This document shows, piece after piece, positions 12,705 to 23,842 of a stretch of 64,000 nucleotides of DNA (the stretch's first letter is position 1; every line of letters starts with the position of its first letter). Below the pieces are notes generated by a model. The model saw only the letters and a list, made by a program, of their open reading frames with translations, made no database searches and was not told the origin of the DNA. The translations under genes were made by a program, and so were the position numbers. Source of the DNA: Salvia splendens (taxonomy: Eukaryota > Streptophyta > Magnoliopsida > Lamiales > Lamiaceae); assembly GCF_004379255.2 (NCBI RefSeq), contig NC_056048.1, positions 27,648,736-27,712,735 on the forward strand, written 5' to 3'.

Positions 12705-13226
12705 TGATACAGACCAAACAGGAGAACTCATCCCAAAAGACTAGCCTGTTAGGAGAGAGAGTCCATTTAGTCTATATACCCCACACCAGTTGTTCTCACA
12801 ACCGATGTGGGAATTGAGTCCGTAACATTCGACCCTCCTTTAAGGGCCAACGTCCTCGTTGGTCACGGCCACGTTGGTCACGGCCACGTTGGTCACGGCT
12901 GGTTCTTTGCCATGCCACCACTCCGTGGGCCACCACTCCGAGTTCTCGTTGGTCACGGCCACGTTGGTCACGGCGGATTCTTTGCCCGACCACCACTCCG
13001 TGGGTCACCACTCCGAGCGGTCCCAAACGCACTCGTTGGTCACGGCGAGTTCGTTGCCCGGCCACCACTCCGAGCCGTTTGGACTCTCAATGAAAGCACC
13101 AATTGATACAGACCAAACAGGAGAACTCATCCCAAAAGACTAGCCTGTTAGGAGAGAGAGTCCATTTAGTCTATATACCTCACATCAGTTGTTCTCACAA
13201 CCGATGTGGGAATTGAGTCCGTAACA
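12705..13226 (-). mobile_element. TRIM (miniature LTR retrotransposon), complete
   Basis: Two 123-bp direct repeats, 12705-12827 and 13104-13226, nearly identical, begin TG and end CA, and the 522-bp unit is flanked by a perfect 5-bp duplication gatga (12700-12704, 13227-13231). Read on the minus strand, the LTR contains a TATATA box; the sequence two bases past the first LTR starts tggtgctttcattg, fitting a primer-binding site, and a purine-rich tract aaaggaggg precedes the other LTR. The 276-bp interior has no gag or pol, only cacgttggtcacggc-type 15-bp repeats. It depends on an autonomous partner for movement. Few LTR differences imply recent insertion. Confidence 0.92.
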
Positions 13227-15173
13227 GATGACGATATTAATTGATCAGCATGATTAATAATAGCTCTAATCTAACTTTAATCTAATTACTCAAATCCAAC
13301 TTGATATTGTAATTACAAAGAAATTGAAACACGGTTCAATTGTATCGTCACAAATAATTTAGAACAAAATTCAAACAAAATGTTTCGGGTAATGAGAATC
13401 TAGAGCTATTAAGATTATCACTAAATTCACTGATCTTGGTGCAGTAGGATTTTTAATTCAATTATTGGGCGTCAAGAACAAAATAATTGTTTAGTGTAAT
13501 ATGCTTTAGAAATTCGCTATACTCATATATGTCACACTGAATTTAGAATATTGCTAGTGTATTATTTCTTCTACGACTTAACTTAGAATTATAGGTTCTT
13601 GACAATATTATTTTTGTTTATTTTCATTGAAGAATATTATTGATGGCTGGTAGGTACATAGTTATTTTGAATCAAATACTATATCTCTACTCTTTTTATT
13701 TAAATAAATCTTGTTTAATTTGTTGGACTAGGGATTTTCTTGAAATCAATTCATTTTAAAATTTACATATTATTAAGATTAAAAAGTCCAGTTTTGGATG
13801 AGAGGGTACAGCTCAAATATTTATGCGTTAATTTACATAATTTTATATACTGCCTAAGATTAAAAAATTAAAATATGCTTTAACAATTTAGAGCTAACAA
13901 TATTATCAAATATTTTTCGAAGCACATACAGAGGATTTTGGCAGGTTGCATTAATCAACCAGAAAACTATCATGCGAACTTTATTTTAATATTTTTCCAA
14001 CTGCTCAAACTGCCAAAAGTTCCATTTTCAGGTCAACATAGTATTGAATAATCTTTTTTCGAACCACAAAATGGAATAAATATTAAATTATTCAGCATTT
14101 AATAGAATATCATGGTTAGTGCATTAAAGTTGACTTGATTAGTAGTAGTTTGGTGGTCTGAACCATTCATAACAAAGAGAGGAAGGAGAGATGCCAAATT
14201 TGGAATCTATCTAACTAATAAAAAATAATTTAGTTTTGAATTAGGATAGATACATGAATGCAGCTAAAAAATTAAATTAGGTCACAAATTGAACTAGGAG
14301 TCATTAATTATAATTATATACTTTATCTGAATTCTTTATCGTATCGAGTTGGAACAATCTGCTCAGTTCCTGAATTCCAGACTCAGACACAAAAGAATGA
14401 CCTTGTCAATTTTTCTGAAATGTCATTTGTGAATATTGCTCTCGTTTATTACTAGCCTACAAAAATGATAAGCCAAAGTTAAAAAAAACAAAGTCAAACA
14501 AATGGTTATTGCACACAAACAAAATACTCAACAAAAGAGGAAATAAGGAGCACCATTCATCAGGGAAAGCAAGATGAAAGAAGAAAAAACAGCGATAAGA
14601 ACGAAGAAATTAACGATGACACAGACTATCCTAACAAATCCTACAAACAAGCAATGAGCTTTCAACAAGAGATGAGGTCAATACATGTGGTTGAGGAAGA
14701 CTTCATTTTTTAGTCTTTGTGAAATGGCTTACTTACCGTGGAACAAAAAGAGCACGTACCGATGATGCTCACATAATGGATCTAACATAAACATAGCATG
14801 TGGTCATAGATACCGACCATAATATGAACCTTGTGTAAGGGTATTTTGGTAAATGTTAGTCTAGCTTGTTTAACAATCTTACAAATTCAAATTTGTCACA
14901 CTTTGTTCATACACTTCCTGTGCACCAATATTGACTTCAATCTACCAACTATAATTACTATAATGACTTCAATCTAACTACTATAGTTAATATGTTATGC
15001 CTTTGTTGCATGCATGATATCTTTACTTTGAAAAGTATATATATAGATAACTCTATCAACGTTTTTATTGACTTGATCAGTTCGTTATTTATCAACCTAG
15101 TTTTTCAAATATTGTGATTACCTTTTTAATTTGCTAGCTACAATACACTCTCAATAATAGCATGTTTTTATTT

Positions 15174-15236
<63 letters not shown>

Positions 15237-16431
15237 TTTTTTTTTTGTATCGAAAAATTGTGATGATTTAGTAAAACATTTAATAAATTTGTCAAAAATA
15301 TAATATTTCCTATGAGTAGTATACCTTCTATTGGAGTTTCATAATAAGTAGAAAAGGATAATAATGTAAAGAGATTTGAGCATTATGTAAAATCATTAAT
15401 ACACATTTTTATTATCAAATATACCCTTTTATGGACTTCATAAATCAAACAACTGTAATGTTGCAAAGTTAAAAGCATCCATTCATTCGAGAAACAAATT
15501 CATCCAAATTGGAAAATTAAATTTGATTCGAACGTACACAAAAGTAATTATTAATAGAGATTAATTAACATTAGAGAACAGTAGTAATCCAGCCTACAAT
15601 TTCATCTGGGTTGTTCTTGAACTGTCACACACGTGGACATATAAATATTAACCCCCATTGAACTTAGACCCCAAAACCCCTAAAATATTTAAATAAACCC
15701 CCATCTAAATATAATAATAGCCCCACCATTGATAAATAAAATCCACATACATAAGAATTGACCAATAATTATATGAAATGTGATTAATATTATATCATTA
15801 TAAGGTGGCAAGCCGACAAAGCAGAAAAGACGGTTATGGAGAGTATATTAAATTAAAATTAACCGACTTTTTGGATCAGGTAATCTCAAACATAAGCTTG
15901 GTTAAGATTAAATAATGACAATTAGGATTGGATGAATATTTTGGTTTGGATAAATAAGTAAGATTTAATAGATTCCACTGTGCCGACTTTTATAGGGATT
16001 TGAGGAATGACAACTAGCTTACAGAATGTAAATAGTCGGCGCATTAATTATAATAATATTAATTATTGTTACTACTATTTATTTGCTAATATGTTAATAT
16101 ATGCAATATTGCTATTTCCAATGGTAATGAGCTACTTGTAATAAATCAGATGATATATATGCAACTTGCTACACTGAGAAGAATTTGGTGTGGCTTTTAA
16201 TTAGATTTACATTTTGGTGGTTTTAATTAGTTGGACGTTGGTTAAATATAAGTGCACCATATAAATAGATTTACTTGCAATTATCACACATAAAAATAAT
16301 TAAATTGCATATGAATAAAATTAATTTTAAATATATTAAATTATTAATGTTTTTCAATCAATATATTATTTCTTTATGAACAGTTATTTAACTCAAGTCC
16401 ATATAATCCATCAGTTGGATCATACTCCATA
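13227..16431. other. Gene-free AT-rich intergenic stretch
   Basis: No coding frame, RNA gene or complete element could be supported apart from the AT palindrome listed separately. Both strands are dense in stop codons and short A/T runs. Confidence 0.6.
15174..15235. repeat. Palindromic (TAA)n(TTA)n microsatellite
   Basis: About ten TAA units run straight into about eleven TTA units, forming a near-perfect inverted repeat of some 60 bp that could fold as a hairpin or cruciform. It is followed by a T run. Confidence 0.9.
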
Positions 16432-16634
16432 TAATTTCGCCTAAAGTTTTTTTTTTTTTTAAATTAACTCATATATAAGGGAGGAAATTACAAATAAACT
16501 CAAAAAAAAAATTACAAATAAACTCTTATACTATAGATAAGAGGAAATTACAACTGATCTCAGCCCCTCATGCAATAATGTCTAAGCTTCTTGCCGCTAG
16601 GACAAAGGCTTTGGACTAATTTCGCCTAAAGTTT
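16432..16634 (-). mobile_element. SINE-like retroposon with 18-bp target duplication
   Basis: The 18-bp sequence taatttcgcctaaagttt occurs at 16432-16449 and again at 16617-16634. Between them lies 167 bp that starts with a run of T, i.e. a poly-A tail when read on the minus strand. A long target duplication plus an A tail is the mark of LINE-mediated retroposition. The 5' end on the minus strand reads agtccaaagcctttgtccta; I could not find a convincing A or B box of RNA polymerase III, so the SINE family is unassigned. Confidence 0.75.
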
Positions 16635-17458
16635 CACTATGGAAAAATTGCTAACAAATCCAATTTTATAATTTTTTCATTTTTAAAATCGTAAACTATT
16701 TAACAAAACTTCATCAACATTTATTTTATTTGAATTATAATATTTTATTATCAATATTAAGATAACCAGTTAAATAATCAATTTAATTGTATCATGGAGT
16801 ATTTATTTTCAACCAAAAAGTTTTATTACAAGAAAAAATTAATTGGAACGTGAATACCATTTTTTATATAATAAAAAAGTTAGTAGAACGGAATGAAACA
16901 GTTAATGAGATATGTAAAGAGATCATCCAAAGACATTTCATACTCCCACGTCATCATTAAATGTTTTACATTTTTTTTTTATCTTTTATCTTCATCAATA
17001 AATTTCTCATTTCATTTTTATTATTTTTTAAAAATAGATCTCACCTTCCTTCCACGTCTAACTCATCTCACTTATAATTTATTATAAAATTAATACATAA
17101 AAATAACTCACCTTTCACTAATTATTTTTTTCATTTCTTTAATAAAATCAAATAATTTTCAAATTTTAAGTCAATTAAAAACGTACTAGTAGTAATATTG
17201 ATTGATAGTGAAAAATAATAGTACTCCTATATACGTATATTTTTTTAATAAATAGTAGAGCATTGTAGCGCATATAACGCCATAGTTGTACACGTGCCAA
17301 CCAATTATACTTTCAGCACCCCTTCATCAATAAACTATACAGTCAACCAAAATCCATAAACCAAAATACATAAATAAAAAAACAGCATCACCCCATATAA
17401 CCAACAATATCACCCACCACCAAAATTAGAAAACATCAAATGCATGAACCCAGCACCC
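16635..17458. other. Upstream region of BAHD gene 1, no gene seen
   Basis: AT-rich and without a supported coding frame. Closer to the gene it becomes C/A-rich (ccaccaccaaaatt at about 17415). It presumably holds the promoter of the acyltransferase gene at 17566. Confidence 0.5.
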
Positions 17459-17468
17459 CTATAAATAC
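17459..17468 (+). promoter_or_regulatory. TATA box of BAHD gene 1
   Basis: The motif ctataaatac lies 107 bp upstream of the start codon at 17566 and is followed by a CT-rich, then GA-rich leader (repeated cccttc at 17501-17530, (ga)n to 17555). The second BAHD gene has the same TATA motif at a similar distance, supporting its use. Confidence 0.75.
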
Positions 17469-17565
17469 CTCCCCATGCCCCCACTCTCCCCATCACTCTC
17501 CCTCCCTTCCCTTCCCTTCCCTTCCCTTCCAATAGAGAGAGAGAGAGAGAGAGATCAAAACCACC

Positions 17566-19023
17566 ATGATTTCACCGTCGCCTCTTCCGATTCTCTCCAA
17601 TTGCACCGTCTTCCCCGACCGCGCCTCCACTCTCCCCGATCTCAAGCTCTCCGTCTCCGATCTCCCCATGCTCTCCTGCCACTACATTCAAAAAGGCTGC
17701 CTCTTCACCCGCCCCCCTCTCGCGGCGCCGGATCTCGTTTCTCAGCTGAAACGCGCCCTCTCCGCCGCCCTCTCTCAATTCCCGCCCCTCGCCGGCCGCC
17801 TCACCACCGATTCCGACGGATACGTCTACATATCCTGCAACGACGCCGGGGTCGAATTTTCGCACGCGTACGCCGCAGATCTAGAAATCCGCGATTTGCT
17901 AGGGTTTTCCGGCGACGGAGATTTGCCGGCGGAGTTTAGGCAATTTTTTCCGTTCGATCTGACGGTGAGCTACGACGGCCATTTCCGGCCGATTCTGGCG
18001 GTTAGGGTGACGGAGCTCGCCGACGGAGTTTTCATCGGCTGCGCGGTGAATCACGCCGTCGTGGATGGGACTTCGTTCTGGAATTTCTTCAATAGCTTCG
18101 CGGAGCTCAGCCGCGGCGTGAGGCGGATTTCTAGGGCGCCGGATTTTAGGCGCGAATCGATTTTGATATCTCCGGCGGTGCTCAGGCTGCCGGAGGGCGG
18201 CCCGAGCGTCACCTTCTCGAGCGATTCGCCGGTGAGGGAGAGGATTTTCCGATTCAGTAAACAATCGATTCAGAGGCTTAAATCTGCGGTTAACAACCGG
18301 AAATATGAAGGAGAAGGAAACGGAATTGATATCGCTGAGCTGATGGGGAAGCACAGCAACGACACGTTGAAAAACCCTGACGGCAAGCTAACGCCGTTAG
18401 CTTGGCTTAGGAGCGCCGTTTCTAGAGAAATGGCGCCCCAAGCGGCGGCGGCGGCAGTTGAGATCTCGTCTTTTCAATCGCTGTGCGCACTGCTCTGGCG
18501 TGGGGTCACCCGCGCCAGGAAGCTTCCGGAGGCGAAAACGACAACGTTCCGGATGGCTGTCAATTGCCGGCACCGGCTCGAGCCTCGGCTCGAGCCGCTG
18601 TACTTCGGGAACGCGATCCAGAGCATCCCAACGCAGGCGGCGGCCGGGGAGGTCCTGGGTAGGGACCTCCGGTGGTGCGCCGAGCAGCTCAATAGGAATG
18701 TGGTGGCACACGACGGCGACACGGTGAGGAAGTACGTGGAGACTTGGGAGAGGGACCCGCGGTGCTTCCCGTTGGGGAATTTCGATGGGGCGATGATCAC
18801 GATGGGGAGTTCGCCCCGGTTCCCTATGTACGAGAATGATTTCGGGTGGGGTCGGCCCGTCGCGGTTCGGAGCGGCCGCGCCAATAAGTTTGATGGAAAG
18901 ATTTCGGCATTTCCGGGCCGCGAAGGGAACGGAACCGTCGATTTGGAGGTGGTTTTGGCTCCGGACACTATGGCGAGCCTCCTATCCGACCCGGAATTTA
19001 TGCAATACGTATATGATTATTAG
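17566..19023 (+). CDS. BAHD acyltransferase, copy 1
   Basis: Intronless 485-residue protein of the BAHD family, which transfers acyl groups from acyl-CoA to alcohols or amines in the cytosol. Closest in character to the uncharacterised At3g50280-type group (start TVFPDRASTL, then LSVSDLPMLSCHYIQKGCLF). The catalytic HxxxD is HAVVD at residues 163-167, followed by GTSFWNFF; the structural DFGWG is at 425-429. Length is normal for the family. The start ATG at 17566 is in good context (accatga) after a GA-rich leader with a TATA box 107 bp upstream. A 54-residue linker (residues 244-297) with an Ala run separates the two lobes. The substrate cannot be read from sequence. A paralogue lies at 32661 on the same strand, beyond the PPR array. 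GC content is far above its surroundings. Confidence 0.93.
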   Translation: MISPSPLPILSNCTVFPDRASTLPDLKLSVSDLPMLSCHYIQKGCLFTRPPLAAPDLVSQLKRALSAALSQFPPLAGRLTTDSDGYVYISCNDAGVEFSHAYAADLEIRDLLGFSGDGDLPAEFRQFFPFDLTVSYDGHFRPILAVRVTELADGVFIGCAVNHAVVDGTSFWNFFNSFAELSRGVRRISRAPDFRRESILISPAVLRLPEGGPSVTFSSDSPVRERIFRFSKQSIQRLKSAVNNRKYEGEGNGIDIAELMGKHSNDTLKNPDGKLTPLAWLRSAVSREMAPQAAAAAVEISSFQSLCALLWRGVTRARKLPEAKTTTFRMAVNCRHRLEPRLEPLYFGNAIQSIPTQAAAGEVLGRDLRWCAEQLNRNVVAHDGDTVRKYVETWERDPRCFPLGNFDGAMITMGSSPRFPMYENDFGWGRPVAVRSGRANKFDGKISAFPGREGNGTVDLEVVLAPDTMASLLSDPEFMQYVYDY

Positions 19024-20699
19024 TCACCATATTATTATTTTATTAGTACTATTATTAAGAAAAAAAATGAAAAGGGAAAAAAATGAGGGTGTGATTGACA
19101 AATTTGTGACATAAATTTTCTTTTTGAATTCTATTTTCTTCCACTCTATGTAATCGATATTTAATTCCAATGTGTCAATCTAATTTTTTTTCTAGAGCTT
19201 TAGCCGTTAGTTGAAGGAGTACAAATTATTGAAACAACTGATATTGATGATTAAGTATAATTTGTAAAATATTTCTCATAAAAAATAATAGATAGATCGA
19301 AAATTCAAATCACTTTAAACATATCAACGGTCGCCTTCGTCCCTTTGAGAAAAGGGTCAACGGCCACCCGCCACCCTCATATTTGTATACATTTAAAAAT
19401 AGTTAGGTGTAAATTAAAGATACTCCTATTATTTTGTGAAGAACGTAAGAATTGTGTCAATAAATAGTCCAAATATGAATAGTGAGAGATCATGACAAGA
19501 TACAAGCTTAAGCTGGTTGACTTAGTATTTATCAAAGATTCCAATTAGCCCATCAATTTTCAAAGGGTTGATAATATTATACTAACAATAATACACGTGA
19601 TATTTCAGAATTTCATGGGCAACTAACTGTAAATTAGTAAATGGAAAAATATGCTGCAAAATTTATAAACTTTTCCTGAAATTTGATATTTTCCTTAGAA
19701 TTCTAAAAATGATGAGAAATACGTATTTATCAGGAAGTTAATTTTAGGCCAAATTTAATTCAACATACACATTTGTATGCATAGTAATTTTCTAACATTA
19801 GTTAATTTTTTGGCCAATTTTAATTCATCATACAAATTGTTCGTGTGTATAGCCACGGCAATTAAAATTTGCCTGAAATTGACTTCATGGGAAATCGACA
19901 CATCACCCAAAATTCATGGTATTTCCCACTACATTGCGGGAAATACCGAATTTCAGGAAATGTTCATGGTTTTTGCAGCTATATTCCTTTAAAAATATGA
20001 ATAATCTCAAAATATTTATTGAGGCTAAAGATATAGCTTTATTTAATTTTATTATTATTGTTCTTGTTGGCCTTTTCGTGGGTTACCATAGAAATAAAGT
20101 GATGTTGGAACTTAGACAAGTATAGTACTCCACAACAATAAAGAAGCAAAAATGAAGTGGCACTATCGATGCTCGACCATGTTCCCCAACTACTAGCACA
20201 TAAAAACAGCCCATTGCATTGCAAATTTCTCATGTCCAATCTCCATTTTTATTATTCAGAAAAATATAACTAGTATTTTGTGATATATAAATATTAGTAC
20301 TATTATCTTAAAAAATCAATCCTATTATATGTACTAACTTAGACCATCTTCGGTATCAACTATCATGTGTGAATTTGATATAGAGCACATTAGATGACCA
20401 ACTAACATGTGGTGTGGAGTTGTGGGGTAAGGGTTTATTTTGGAGTTGAAGTTCAAATTTTGACTTTAAAATTGGATTTCGATTTAAAATATTTCAAGTA
20501 TATGGTTTAAATTATCAGTAAAAGTTAACAAATTTTTCACCATATATCTTGAAGTATAAAATAACATGTATTTAATGTTTTTTATTAGCTTAACTTCTAA
20601 GAAATATAAATAAAATATACTACTCCACTATACAATTGATAATTTAATATAGAACACACATCGAATATTTTGGGTAGTCCAAAGGGAAGATGAAGATAT
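19024..20699. other. Intergenic stretch between BAHD gene 1 and the PPR array
   Basis: No supported gene. The section from about 20444 to 20560 (gttcaaattttgac to aatttttcaccatat) resembles 28163-28262 beside the third PPR copy, so it is part of the duplicated flank of the PPR units. The rest is AT-rich and unassigned. Confidence 0.5.
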
Positions 20700-20880
20700 A
20701 CAGACATAGAATTATCAAATGGATAGGGTCAGTCCAATAGTCCATCCTGGTACACCACGGCTGCCTCGAGCTGGGTAGCTTGGGACTCGACTCGGTCCAG
20801 ACCCACGGCTGAAATGGACTAGGCTGGACGGGATATCTTTCGATTAATCTGGATGTAGCTCTGTCCAGGCTCAACAACTA
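20700..20880. repeat. GC-rich relic shared by the PPR flanks
   Basis: A short GC-rich block with ctgcctcgagctggg, gactcgactcgg and ctaggctggacggg motifs. Similar blocks occur at about 23440-23500, 28427-28590 (with cagcc repeated) and 31217-31460, each next to a PPR copy. Their repeated short motifs recall hAT MITE interiors, but no ends were identified. Confidence 0.4.
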
Positions 20881-21221
20881 ACCGTTACTTTGATAATATT
20901 CCCATGTTCAATTGAATCACACAGCAGCATTAAGGAACTCGTATATCACAAGCATATAAAGATCGAACACAGCTTGAAGCTTCGAGACATAAACCTTTGG
21001 CTCTTAGGCTGCATCAATTCTCACCCTGCACTAGAAACAACGATGCCTGCATCGAAACAAACACAACACAAACTACATTAAACAGTTTAAATACAAGTAT
21101 TAGATTTAAATCTCTTGAAATGTTAACTTGCTTGATGCCTCGATATGAAATAGACAATAATTGATGTACAATATAATTATGCATAATGGTGATAATGCCA
21201 CTGACCTCCACTTAATACGGA

Positions 21222-23423
21222 CTAGGATACAATTTCCTTGGGCGCAAGGTCCTTCATCAATTTGAGTAAAAAATCATCTACACTTGGCATCGAAGAAGTT
21301 GCAGAGTCAGCAGAGAATCCCTTTTCATGCATTTCTTCCGTGAATGCTCTTGCCATGTCAAACTCATTTTGCTTTATCAGACTCCCAATGATGACATTGT
21401 ATGTTACATGATTAGGTCCACAGTCACGATTCTCCATCTCTACCAGCAAACGTTTTACCTTCTCGAAAGACCCTTCTTGACAAAATGAACCAATGATCGT
21501 AGTATATATCTGAACATCAGGTTGTACACCATTTGATGGAAGTTGATTGAAAAGATGTCTCGCAATGCCATGTTTTCCATTTTTGCACAATCCATTTATG
21601 AGAGCACCGTACGTGACTACGTCAGGGGTAAATCCTTTATCTTCAATCAGGCGCAACAATGAAACAGCCTCATCAATCTCCCTTTTCATACACAGCCCAT
21701 CCAACAATATATTATAAGTACATAAATCAGGAAGCACTTGTTGGTCTTCCATAATCTCGAAAAGTTCACAACGATCAGAAAATTTATATTTACTAAATAA
21801 TCCGTGTATCATGGTATTATAAGCACGGTTATCTCGCACCAAACCTTTATTGGGAATTTCAAGAAAAAGAAGCCAAGCTTCATCCACGCTTCCCTTTTTG
21901 CAATATCCATTCAATAAGCTGTTGTAACTAACAATATCAGGGGTAAATCCTTTATCTTCAATGATGTGCACCAATTTAATAGCCTCGTCAATCTTCCCAT
22001 TCCTACACAGCACATCCAACAATGTAGTGTAAGTATGCAAGTTAGGATGTACATGTTGGGCTTCCATATCCTCGAAAAGTTGCAGGCCCTCAACAAATCT
22101 TTTTTTACTAAATAATCCATGTATCATGGTGGTATAAGTATGCGTATTATGCACCAAACCTTTACTAGGAATTTCAAGAAAAAGAAGCCTAGCTTCATCC
22201 ACGCATCCCTTCTTACAATATCCATTTAATAAAATGCTATAACTAACGATGTTAGGCTTTAAGCCCATCTCTACCATGGAATCAAGTATCTGTTTTGCTC
22301 TATCTATTTCACCTTTCATACAAAATCCATCAATAAGTGTACTATATGTGACCACATTGGGACAAATGTTTTGTTGCGTCATAATTTCCAATACATTTCC
22401 AGCCTCATCCATCTTCCCTTCCTTACAATATGCATCAATCAATATACTGAAAGTAAACACATTCAAAGATATCTTGGAATTGGCCATTTTATACAACAAC
22501 TCTATAGCATCGCTGTGCCTACCATTGTCACATAGTCCCTTAATCATGGAAGTATATGTGACAACATCAGGTAAAATGCCCTTGTTGATCATCTTGGGTA
22601 GAAGTTGCAAAGCGTCATCCACCTTTCCACCCTTACACAACCCATCAATTAATGTGCTATAAGCCTTAACGTCAGGTCTCCACTCGCTACATTCTAATCT
22701 AATAAGCCAATCATGGGCTGCAACGATCTGTCCAGCTTTGCATAGTCCATCTATCACGTGCAGAATCATAACCTTATCAGGCTCACAAAGTTTCAAATCC
22801 ACAACCTTTTCAAATAATACCCCTGCTTCGGCTTCCTTACCCTCTAAAAACAACCCTTTAATGAGAGGGCTGATTGTCACAGCATCTGGTTCGTAACCAC
22901 TCTTAAAAAAGAAGGCAATTATAGCAAAACCAGAGCATATATCTTTCAAGTGACAGCAACAGTTAACTGCAATACTCATAGTGTAAATATCAACAGGGAA
23001 ACCCATTTGAAGCATTTCATCAAACACATTAAGGCCAAAAGCATACTGCTCAATCTTTACACAAACACTCATAAGGTTGTTGTACGCTAGAATAGAAGGC
23101 TCAGGCCACATACTCTTCATTTCTCCAAACAATTTAATAGCATCATCTAATTCTTTAACAACACTGAAATCTATTCTGCAAGGTTTAGGTTGAAATTGAA
23201 AAGCGTTGGAGGAGAAGAGAGAGAATGGAGGAGAGAGAATACACGATTTATGAGAGCATCGATTGAGAAATCCTTTTCCATGAATGAGATCGATTGCAGA
23301 TACAGCAGCCCTTCTGCTCATCTTCCTTAATCGGCAGGTGATATTGAAAGTGAGGAAAGGGAAACAATTTTGGGAAAGAGATTGTTTGTTGACAATTTTT
23401 TTAATCATAATTGGCCGAGTCAA
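21222..23423 (-). CDS. RFL-type P-class PPR protein, intact copy 1
   Basis: Intronless pentatricopeptide-repeat protein of the P class, of the Rf-like (RFL) kind known for restoring cytoplasmic male fertility by binding mitochondrial transcripts. The open frame begins at 23423 (733 residues), but the sister copies align from MSRRAAVSAIDL, so translation probably starts at 23321, giving 699 residues. The N-terminus is basic and serine-rich without a clear acidic stretch, as expected for mitochondrial import. Seventeen 35-residue repeats can be counted, from about SILAYNNLMSV to AFTEEMHEKGF, with the typical VVTYxTLIDGLCKxGK pattern. Repeats 9-11 (21944-22258) and 12-14 (21629-21943) are a duplicated 315-bp block. 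No nuclease, E or DYW domain follows; the tail is short. Three decayed sister copies lie upstream on the same strand. The RNA target is unknown. Confidence 0.92.
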   Translation of the reverse strand: MTRPIMIKKIVNKQSLSQNCFPFLTFNITCRLRKMSRRAAVSAIDLIHGKGFLNRCSHKSCILSPPFSLFSSNAFQFQPKPCRIDFSVVKELDDAIKLFGEMKSMWPEPSILAYNNLMSVCVKIEQYAFGLNVFDEMLQMGFPVDIYTMSIAVNCCCHLKDICSGFAIIAFFFKSGYEPDAVTISPLIKGLFLEGKEAEAGVLFEKVVDLKLCEPDKVMILHVIDGLCKAGQIVAAHDWLIRLECSEWRPDVKAYSTLIDGLCKGGKVDDALQLLPKMINKGILPDVVTYTSMIKGLCDNGRHSDAIELLYKMANSKISLNVFTFSILIDAYCKEGKMDEAGNVLEIMTQQNICPNVVTYSTLIDGFCMKGEIDRAKQILDSMVEMGLKPNIVSYSILLNGYCKKGCVDEARLLFLEIPSKGLVHNTHTYTTMIHGLFSKKRFVEGLQLFEDMEAQHVHPNLHTYTTLLDVLCRNGKIDEAIKLVHIIEDKGFTPDIVSYNSLLNGYCKKGSVDEAWLLFLEIPNKGLVRDNRAYNTMIHGLFSKYKFSDRCELFEIMEDQQVLPDLCTYNILLDGLCMKREIDEAVSLLRLIEDKGFTPDVVTYGALINGLCKNGKHGIARHLFNQLPSNGVQPDVQIYTTIIGSFCQEGSFEKVKRLLVEMENRDCGPNHVTYNVIIGSLIKQNEFDMARAFTEEMHEKGFSADSATSSMPSVDDFLLKLMKDLAPKEIVS

Positions 23424-23566
23424 TGCCCAGGTTGGAATGAATATATATTGATAAATCTGGACGGAGCTCAGTCTAGCCCACTTGGTGGTAAGGGGATTGA
23501 GTAGGACTATGCATAAAATTATTTTTTATTGCATATTTTAATTTCTTATGTAATTTATAAATAGTA

Positions 23567-23760
23567 CTCTCTCCGTCCCATAAATATGCACTTTGGGTTG
23601 GACACAGATTTTAATGTATAATTAGTAAAGTAAGAGAAGTAGAAAGAAAAAATAATTGAAGTATTTTTAGTGGAGAATGAGTCACACCATATTAGAGAGA
23701 AAATAGTTTCTAAAATTTAAAAGTGCGTATTCTTGTGGGGCACACTAAAAGTTAAGAATG
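23567..23760. mobile_element. Decayed Stowaway MITE
   Basis: Starts ctctctccgtcccataaatatgc after TA and has a Stowaway-like interior, with the partly inverted gtgcgtattcttgtgggg near 23725. The right terminus is not clear, so the end is approximate. Confidence 0.6.
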
Positions 23761-23842
23761 CATATTTTTATGTAATGTTAGCAGAGAGTAGCGTCTACAT
23801 TATTAGTAGTGCAATTGGATTTCCGAAATTAGAAAGTTCATA

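Noticed and set aside
12841..13060. Regular short repeats that could suggest a CRISPR array
   Set aside because: The units are contiguous 15-bp tandem repeats without unique spacers, inside a plant TRIM.
12807..13143. Open frames with VGHGHVGHG and VTATLVTA repeats
   Set aside because: They are translations of the 15-bp repeats inside the TRIM.
17572..18968. Long antisense open frames across BAHD gene 1 (and likewise at 33137-33937)
   Set aside because: GC-rich coding DNA keeps the opposite strand open; no conserved features in the antisense proteins.
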